A DNA stretch of 48,502 bases from Rhodoferax sp. GTDB taxonomy: Bacteria > Pseudomonadota > Gammaproteobacteria > Burkholderiales > Burkholderiaceae_C. Shown one piece after another: positions 42,833-48,502 of this stretch. The position numbers and the translations under genes were made by a program. How positions within the stretch are numbered: the first letter of the stretch is position 1; every line of letters starts with the position of its first letter. The notes beneath the pieces were generated by a model. That model was given only the letters and a program-made list of their open reading frames with translations, ran no database searches and was not told the DNA's origin. The stretch lies in assembly GCF_030697375.1 (NCBI RefSeq), contig NZ_JAUYQD010000039.1, forward strand, positions 1 through 48,502. Reading direction: 5' to 3'.

Positions 42833-44473
42833 TTGAGCCAAGAAGGACAGCTACTCGACAAAAAGTCATTGCGCGCAGTGTGGGGAAAAACCGCCAACTG
42901 GAGCGAATTGGCAAAGGACTGCATCGCCTTCGCCAACGCCCTTGGCGGCACCTTGTTGATCGGCATTGAAGATGGGCAAGACAACCCACCAGCCGACCAA
43001 ACCATACCGCCTGATCTGCCCGACACCATTCGGCGCAAGCTGGCGGAATGCACGGTCAACGTCACCGTGTTTCCCGCAGTCCGAAGCGCCGCCAATGGTG
43101 GCCAATTCATTGCGCTGGACATTCCACGCGCCATGTCGGTTGCCTCCAGCACCGATGGCCGCTACTTCCTGCGCGTTGCCGACCAGAGCAAGCCCGTTAC
43201 CGGCGATGACGTCCTCAGACTTGCCTCTGAGCGGGCTGCTGTGCCGTGGGAAACGCTCACCACGCTGAACGTCAAAGAGTCCGAAAGTGACTCGCAAAAG
43301 TTGGGCGCAGTGGTCAACGCACTGCGGGCCTCCGACCGCGTCAAAGCCTCTGTCAAAGAGAAGTCAGATGGCGAATTGCTCGGCCACTACCAACTGGCGC
43401 AAGACGGTTTGCTCACGCACCTGGGCATTCTTTGCCTGGGCCAGCAGCGCCACCGCGCGCTCATCGTCACCGCGCCGGTCGTCCAGTTCATCAAATACGA
43501 CGCACATGGCGACAAGGTCAACAAGCTGGTGTGGGACGACCACACGCTGAACCCCATGGAGCTGATTGAAGCCGTGTGGCGTGAGGTGCCTGATTTTCGG
43601 GAGCGCTACGAGCTGCCCGACGGGCTATACCGCCAGTACGTTCCTGCGTTTGATGAAGTGGTGATTCGGGAATTGCTGGTCAATGCACTGGTGCACCGGC
43701 CCTACACCCAGCGTGGCGACATCTTCTTGAATTTGCACCCCGACCGGCTTGAAGTGGTGAACCCCGGGCCGCTGCCGCTGGGCGTCACCCCGCGCAACGT
43801 GCTGCACACCACCGTGCGCCGCAATGAACACCTGGCCCGCCTGTTTCACGACCTGAAGTTGATGGAACGCGAAGGCAGCGGCTTTGACAAGATTTATGAA
43901 ATATTGCTGTCCCAAGGCCGACCCGCACCCGAGATCATCGAAACCAATGACCGCGTGCAGGTTTCCATCCGCAGGCGCATCCTCAAGCCCGCGGTGATTG
44001 ACTTCATCGCCAAGGCGGACCAGACCTACCAACTCACCCAACGCGAACGCATCGCCCTGGGCTTGCTCACCCAGCAAGACGCACTTACCGCCCGTGAACT
44101 GACCACGGCCCTTGAATTGGCGACTACCGAGGCACTGCAAGCCTGGCTCAAACGCCTGCTGGAATGGGGCCTGGTTAAAAGCGCGGGGCGCACACAGGCC
44201 ACACGCTATTTTGTAGACCCCGCTGTGTTGCGCAACCTGCAGTTTGCCAGTGAGACCACGCTCAAACGCATCGAGCCCCACCGCCTGGCGGCCTTGGTGC
44301 TGGAGGACTTGGCGCGCTACCCCCAGTCCGCCATCAGCGACATCCACCAGCGCATTGGCGGCGAAATTCACCCCAAACAAATCAAGCGCACCCTGGAAGA
44401 ACTGACGGCCAAAGGCAGCGTGCGTTCTGAAGGCGACAAACGCTGGCGCCGCTACTGGGCGGTGCCGCAATGA
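42833..44473 (+). CDS. AlbA_2 (Schlafen-like)/HATPase ATP-binding protein
   Basis: A 546-aa protein of a family of putative transcriptional regulators often found in mobile or defence loci. The N-terminal AlbA_2 domain (about 10-135) has FANALGGTLLIGIEDG. The HATPase_c_4 domain (about 275-390) has LLVNALVHRPYTQRGDIFL and NPGPLPLGVTP. Winged-helix segments follow (about 420-546). The start codon is TTG at 42833, with GAGGAAA 7 bases upstream. Its stop overlaps an ATG (ATGA, 44470) of the helicase fragment behind it. The function and any partner are unknown. Confidence 0.8.
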   Translation: MSQEGQLLDKKSLRAVWGKTANWSELAKDCIAFANALGGTLLIGIEDGQDNPPADQTIPPDLPDTIRRKLAECTVNVTVFPAVRSAANGGQFIALDIPRAMSVASSTDGRYFLRVADQSKPVTGDDVLRLASERAAVPWETLTTLNVKESESDSQKLGAVVNALRASDRVKASVKEKSDGELLGHYQLAQDGLLTHLGILCLGQQRHRALIVTAPVVQFIKYDAHGDKVNKLVWDDHTLNPMELIEAVWREVPDFRERYELPDGLYRQYVPAFDEVVIRELLVNALVHRPYTQRGDIFLNLHPDRLEVVNPGPLPLGVTPRNVLHTTVRRNEHLARLFHDLKLMEREGSGFDKIYEILLSQGRPAPEIIETNDRVQVSIRRRILKPAVIDFIAKADQTYQLTQRERIALGLLTQQDALTARELTTALELATTEALQAWLKRLLEWGLVKSAGRTQATRYFVDPAVLRNLQFASETTLKRIEPHRLAALVLEDLARYPQSAISDIHQRIGGEIHPKQIKRTLEELTAKGSVRSEGDKRWRRYWAVPQ

Positions 44474-45216
44474 GGTCTATCGGACAAAACGCGCCCCTAT
44501 TGGGCAGATTTGGTCCATACGCACTGGGTGATAGTGATAAATCTCTTTATGGATCAACGACTTCTATCAACCGGCAGCGGTTGATCAGGGCGATAGCCAT
44601 GAAGGGGGGCAAGGGCTTGGAGTTGGCCGCCGACCTGCTGACCGACGACGACAAGGACGACGACGCTGAAAATGGAGACTGTGTGCCACTGGTCAAACCC
44701 ATCAGCTGCGGACGCGATGGCGAAGCGCCCATCCTCATCCGCCTGCCCAGCCTGCGCGAAGAAGCCTTTGCCATTGCCGACCGCCTGAACCACGCACACA
44801 AAGAAGGCCACGCCTGGGGCGACATGGCCATTTTGTGCCCCGACTACAGCACGCGCGACCTGTGCGCCCAGGTGCTGCACCAGCGCCAGATGCCGGTAGA
44901 AATGCGCCGCAGCCCCGGCGACTTTGACCCCACCAGCGACACCATCAAAGTGATGACCATGAAGGTCAGCAAAGGCCTGGAGTTCCCCGTGGTGGCCCTG
45001 CCCGGCGTGGGGCACATGCCAGCCAAGGGTGAAGACGAGCAGGAGGCGGCACGGGTGTTCTATGTCGCGGCGACGCGGGCTACGCAGCGGTTGGTGATTG
45101 GGGTGGGAGGGGATGGGGGGTTTGGTGGAAGACTCACTTCACCCATTCGTCCACCCTGCAATGAGAAATCGGTACAAATACATGTCAATAACACTAACAC
45201 CATTCTTCGAAAATGA
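44470..45216 (+). pseudogene. C-terminal fragment of a UvrD-like helicase fused to unrelated N-terminus
   Basis: A 248-codon frame. From about residue 50 it reads as the end of a UvrD/NERD-type helicase: LAADLLTDDDKDDD, MTMKVSKGLEFPVVALPG (motif V) and ARVFYVAATRATQRLVIG (motif VI). The first about 48 residues are not helicase. Motifs I-III are absent, so it cannot be an active helicase by itself. The left junction (AMKGGKGLE) resembles motif V (TMKVSKGLE), as if two copies recombined there. The last 30 residues run into lower-GC sequence and overlap the nuclease gene. It could still be translated via the ATGA overlap with the preceding gene. Confidence 0.65.
44566..44585. repeat. Perfect hairpin near the helicase-fragment junction
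   Basis: ATCAACCG-GCAG-CGGTTGAT is an 8-bp inverted repeat with a 4-base loop, about 25 bases before the point where helicase homology begins. There is no T-run. It may mark a rearrangement site or be chance. Confidence 0.5.
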
Positions 45217-45970
45217 TCTCTGTCAGGGCTTTACTTGGACGGTGCCAAACGAAGACCTACTCGCGGAACAAATAGCGATCATTGCGCTTGGAAACTCCCA
45301 CCATGTTCAAAGAATATTGGCTGGTGCAGGTGTTAAACATGCGAATGTGAACTTAGAAGCAGCCAAGGACGCCATTCGCCTATTGACCGTGCCAAAAGAC
45401 GACTCGTCGCAAAGAGACGGCTGGATTTTTCAATGCATTTCTTGGATAGCAGCTCATCAGGCCACGCCAAACGGGATCATTGTCACACCGCAAATGGTGC
45501 TTGCCCAAAAAGGGTTCGATGGAATGCAGATTGAAATTGACACTACGTCTAACAAAATTTCCGCCGTAATCATTTTCGAAGACAAGGCCACCGTGAATGC
45601 ACGAACCACAATAACCGGAAAAGTTTGGCCAGAATTTCGAAAACTGGAGGCAGGGGAAAGGACAAATGAAGTAACTGCCCAAGTCATTGGGCTATTGCAA
45701 GGGGTCCCCCTGATCGACCGTGATGAAGCGATCGAGAATATTCTTTGGAAGGAGGCTCGCAGGTATCGTGTGAGCGTCACTATCACCGACACACCCGACA
45801 ACTCAGAAGGTCGCAAAAGTCTTTTTGCTGGATACGACCAAGTCGCAGCGAATCCTGTTGAACGGCGACGTGGCGAAACGTTTCTTGTCCCAAATTTGAG
45901 AGCCTGGATGCAGACAATTGCGGACAAAGCTATCGCCGCCATTAACGCGAAGGTGGCTGCCAATGTTTGA
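45182..45970 (+). CDS. Putative PD-(D/E)XK nuclease of a two-gene helicase-nuclease (Hachiman-like) system
   Basis: A 262-aa protein. KGFDGMQIEID (110-120) followed by VIIFEDKATVN (129-139) fits a PD-(D/E)XK core: Asp113, then Glu133-x-Lys135. The C-terminal half is helical. It overlaps the helicase gene by 8 bases (ATG at 45963, stop at 45970), so the two are coupled. A small nuclease before a large SF2 helicase is the architecture of Hachiman (HamA-HamB), but I cannot confirm HamA family membership. Base composition is lower in GC than the window core, consistent with transfer. The ATG at 45182 lacks a clear Shine-Dalgarno sequence; ATG at 45161 is possible. Confidence 0.6.
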   Translation: MSITLTPFFENDLCQGFTWTVPNEDLLAEQIAIIALGNSHHVQRILAGAGVKHANVNLEAAKDAIRLLTVPKDDSSQRDGWIFQCISWIAAHQATPNGIIVTPQMVLAQKGFDGMQIEIDTTSNKISAVIIFEDKATVNARTTITGKVWPEFRKLEAGERTNEVTAQVIGLLQGVPLIDRDEAIENILWKEARRYRVSVTITDTPDNSEGRKSLFAGYDQVAANPVERRRGETFLVPNLRAWMQTIADKAIAAINAKVAANV

Positions 45971-48365
45971 TACCGAGACTGTTGCGCTCATTTCAAGAGC
46001 GCCAGCATTGGCTGGACTAGATTTGGCTGAGTTGCCGCAACAGCTAACAAATGCTTATGCCTCCATCGTTTCTGCGCGCATTCGCCTACGCGAGAACGCT
46101 AACGAATCAGCTCTGTCCAACGATATTGATGCAATCGTTTTGAAGATGCGTCGACTGGCATATTCAAATGAAGCGCTTGTTTCAATATCGAAAGAGCGCG
46201 AGAACGTTACGGCGTCTGCTTTCGTCGCTGGCGCGGCACATCACGTTACGTTACTGGCAAACCGCGTTCGCAACCCCGAACCGGAACCTACGCGACTTTT
46301 GCTTCATAGCATTGCTCCTGAAGTCTCAGCTGCGCTATTGTTTTTGATAGCAGAGGCGAGTGCTGATGCCTCTGAAATGGCGAAAGCGATTCTGATCCAA
46401 ACTGATGACACGGTGGAGACAGCCCTGCTCTGCGCAATCCAATGCCTAGCCACCGGTCGCTTGCCGGAATTGCTTGAGATTCTGGTGCCATCAACGGCAC
46501 AGTTTCTTGAAACGGACAGCAGTACGCAGGCAATGCGATCGCTCTACTACTTACTGTTCCACGGCGTTCGCGCTCTAGCTGCAGCGTTGTTGGGACGTAG
46601 TGACGACATCGAGTTACTGAATACTGATCCGATGGCGTTGTTTCAACAGGCAATTGCTCTTTGCGTTGAGCAGTTAGACACATCACAAAGCGGTATTTCT
46701 GGAAACCCTTATGGAGTCTATCCCGGCCCGCTTCACCTCGCATCTTTATTGTCTGCGGCAGCAAATTCACTAAGTGTCACGGCGCTTGTAAATGTGCCGG
46801 CGCCAAGGGATGTTGCTGCAGATCGGTGGGAAAGCAGCATGCGCCACATAGCTGATCGGCGACCCTATCTTTGGCGTAATCATCGTCAAGCAATTGCCGA
46901 GGGTTACCTACAACCAGGAGTTTCCGCGGCAATTAGCTTTCCGACTGGTGCTGGCAAATCGACTCTGGCGGAATTGAAGATTGCGGCCGCTCTTCTACGG
47001 GGTGTAAAGGTCGTATTTCTGGCGCCAACTCTATCTCTCGTTGATCAAACAACAAAGGCGCTAGCCGCGACGTTTCCAAATTCTGAAGTTCTGAGCGAAC
47101 TAATTGAGGAGTCACTATTCAATCTCGACAGTGAGGCACTTCCTGCACTCTCTGTAATGACCCCTGAGCGCTGCTTGGCGATGATGAGTTTTGATCCAAA
47201 CATATTTGCCAATGTTGGTCTTTTGATATTTGACGAGTGCCACCTCATGCACCCGCGCAATATTGACCGCAGTAGACGTGCTATTGACGCGATGCTTTGC
47301 GTACTAAATTTCAATGCATCAGCGCCAAACGCTGACCTTCTATTCTTGTCAGCCATGATGATGAACTGCGAGGAGATTGCTGGATGGCTTCAAGATCTCA
47401 CAGGACGACCGTGCCTTCCACTTTCACTTACATGGAAACCAACACGCCAAGTCCGGGGATGCGTTGTCTATGGCGCGGATCAGATAAACACACTAAATTC
47501 CCGTCTTACAGAAGTACGTAGGGGGGTCACCAATAAGGACGCCCCTTCTTCCCTCAAACGCGAACTGAATGTCAATCCTTTCGGCTTCTTCTGCCTTCAT
47601 CAAACTTGGCAATCCCAAGCACGCAAAGACTACGCACTCTTACCACTCCTGAATGAGACAGTGAGACTAGCAACAGGTACTACTTCCAACAGGAATTGGT
47701 ACCTTACTCCGAATGGAAATCAAGTTGCCTCTGCGATTGCAGCGGCCACTTCACGCCAGCGCCTAAAGACTTTGGTCTTCACCCAAACAATCCCCCTAAC
47801 AAACAGCGCATCAGATGCAATTTCCCGCAACCTCGGGAAACCGCAGTGCACCCTCAACGCGGAAGAAAAACGACTCTACGCTATCGCGGTGGATGAAGCG
47901 GGGGGGACAGACCGTGTCTATCTTGAAGTCGATCCAGCTGGCGGCCTAATTTCGTCCTGTACTTGCCATCACGGTCTGTTACTGTCTGTTGAACGACATC
48001 TGCACGAGTCTCTGTTCAAAAGATCAGATGGCATAAATGCTCTAGTTGCGACATCAACGCTAGCACAGGGAATGAATCTTCCCAGTGAAGTCGTAATCAT
48101 TGGTGGCGATAGTCGCTTCGACCCTGACGCCGACAAAATGCAAAAGCTAGAAGCGCATGAACTCTTGAACGCAGCTGGTAGAGCTGGTCGTGCTGGCGAC
48201 GGATCGTATGGGTTTGTCCTCGTTGTGCCGAGTAAGGTTGTTCATTTCAACAATGCGACGAACACGATTCACAACCACTGGACCGACCTGAAAGCTATTT
48301 TTGCCCAGAGTGATCAATGCCTCTCCATCGATGATCCGATGACGGCGCTACTTGATCAAATGTAA
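45963..48365 (+). CDS. Ski2-like SF2 helicase, C-terminus cut off by IS66 (Hachiman-like partner)
   Basis: Present as 800 aa. Residues 1-300 are helical and unrecognised. Helicase motifs follow: NHRQAI (306-311), Walker A FPTGAGKST (326-334), LAPTLSLVDQ (353-362), DECH (424-427), SAM (463-465), VFTQT (605-609), ATSTLAQGMNLP (696-707) and AAGRAGRAG (737-745). The frame ends about 55 residues after motif VI, where Ski2-like proteins normally continue with winged-helix and ratchet domains. The stop TAA (48363-48365) lies in the apparent end of an IS66 element. It probably translocated on nucleic acid and licensed the nuclease; it may now be inactive. Confidence 0.78.
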   Translation: MFDTETVALISRAPALAGLDLAELPQQLTNAYASIVSARIRLRENANESALSNDIDAIVLKMRRLAYSNEALVSISKERENVTASAFVAGAAHHVTLLANRVRNPEPEPTRLLLHSIAPEVSAALLFLIAEASADASEMAKAILIQTDDTVETALLCAIQCLATGRLPELLEILVPSTAQFLETDSSTQAMRSLYYLLFHGVRALAAALLGRSDDIELLNTDPMALFQQAIALCVEQLDTSQSGISGNPYGVYPGPLHLASLLSAAANSLSVTALVNVPAPRDVAADRWESSMRHIADRRPYLWRNHRQAIAEGYLQPGVSAAISFPTGAGKSTLAELKIAAALLRGVKVVFLAPTLSLVDQTTKALAATFPNSEVLSELIEESLFNLDSEALPALSVMTPERCLAMMSFDPNIFANVGLLIFDECHLMHPRNIDRSRRAIDAMLCVLNFNASAPNADLLFLSAMMMNCEEIAGWLQDLTGRPCLPLSLTWKPTRQVRGCVVYGADQINTLNSRLTEVRRGVTNKDAPSSLKRELNVNPFGFFCLHQTWQSQARKDYALLPLLNETVRLATGTTSNRNWYLTPNGNQVASAIAAATSRQRLKTLVFTQTIPLTNSASDAISRNLGKPQCTLNAEEKRLYAIAVDEAGGTDRVYLEVDPAGGLISSCTCHHGLLLSVERHLHESLFKRSDGINALVATSTLAQGMNLPSEVVIIGGDSRFDPDADKMQKLEAHELLNAAGRAGRAGDGSYGFVLVVPSKVVHFNNATNTIHNHWTDLKAIFAQSDQCLSIDDPMTALLDQM

Positions 48366-48502
48366 ACATCCGGTGCCGACCATCTTGCGCCGACCCAGCG
48401 AATTGTTTATAGGCGCGGGACCCCATCGGGGCGCCAGTGCGTAGGCAGCAACTCCTCAATGCGGCTATAGGGATGGGTAGGTAGACGGGTCAATACATCG
48501 GT
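48362..48502 (-). mobile_element. IS66-family element, one end (continues beyond the window)
   Basis: GTAAACATCCGGTGCC at 48362 resembles the IS66 terminal repeat pattern (GTAAGC...). Transposase coding sequence on the minus strand ends 45 bases inside. The boundary coincides with the premature end of the helicase. The other end and the target duplication lie outside the window. Confidence 0.7.
48407..48502 (-). CDS. IS66-family transposase, C-terminal end (partial)
   Basis: The minus strand reads TDVLTRLPTHPYSRIEELLP then THWRPDGVPRL and a TAA stop at 48407-48409. This matches the C-terminal element of IS66 TnpC-type transposases (LP...SRIDELLP..W). Only 31 codons are in the window; the DDE catalytic domain lies beyond the edge. 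Confidence 0.8.
   Translation of the reverse strand, partial: TDVLTRLPTHPYSRIEELLPTHWRPDGVPRL

Noticed and set aside
42713..42836. Small 41-codon frame between the helicase scar and the AlbA_2 gene
   Set aside because: No Shine-Dalgarno site, motif or conservation evidence; likely chance.
46334..46370. GCTATTGTTTTTGATAGC in the helicase gene, similar to the left half of repeat family 1
   Set aside because: The right half does not match well, and it lies in transferred DNA; could be a decayed copy but support is too thin.

Overview
The window looks like a chromosomal segment of a betaproteobacterium of the family Comamonadaceae (Rhodoferax/Polaromonas/Acidovorax type). This is inferred from the protein content (sucCD, a recA-recX pair, a topoisomerase III with a C-terminal SWIB domain, RoxA, TctDE-type two-component genes) and from two kinds of short interspersed repeat that I associate with this family. 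No rRNA, tRNA or CRISPR array was seen.

Region 1 (1-10.2 kb, all minus strand) is a signalling cluster ending at a type IV pilin. In transcription order it holds a CHASE2 Ser/Thr kinase, a PP2C phosphatase, an FHA protein, a CHASE2 adenylate cyclase, a metallo-beta-lactamase-fold protein that resembles class II cyclic-nucleotide phosphodiesterases, a GAF-MshEN-PilB-like ATPase and the start of pilA. The pilA gene has its own sigma-54-like promoter. The close packing suggests that phospho-signalling and cAMP metabolism are coupled to the pilus or a related export machine.

Region 2 (10.3-24 kb) is mostly housekeeping: a TerC-family membrane protein, sucCD, argC, recX-recA with an SOS box, a MarR regulator, a two-component system with an interspersed repeat between regulator and kinase, a SPOR protein, birA, and a SET-domain methyltransferase divergent from topB.

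Region 3 (24-33 kb) holds a vapBC toxin-antitoxin pair, a CDF metal transporter, an acyltransferase, a glutamine-amidotransferase-like hydrolase, an SlyD-like isomerase, and a second cyclic-nucleotide locus. That locus contains a FecR-domain protein, an OmpA lipoprotein, a second CHASE2 cyclase translationally coupled to a cNMP-binding protein, and a divergent HD-like hydrolase.

Region 4 (33-42.4 kb) is a catabolic operon: a LysR regulator divergent from a VOC protein, a three-part TRAP transporter, fumarylacetoacetase and maleylacetoacetate isomerase. A solute-binding protein, RoxA and an exported hypothetical protein follow.

Region 5 (42.5-48.5 kb) is an accessory island. It contains two decayed NERD/UvrD-type helicase fragments on either side of an AlbA_2 ATP-binding gene, then a lower-GC overlapping pair encoding a putative PD-(D/E)XK nuclease and a Ski2-like SF2 helicase. 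The pair has the architecture of a Hachiman-like antiphage system, though family membership is not proven. The helicase appears to be cut off by an IS66-family element whose end supplies the stop codon; the window ends inside that element. This truncated nuclease-helicase pair is the best candidate for an undescribed system here.
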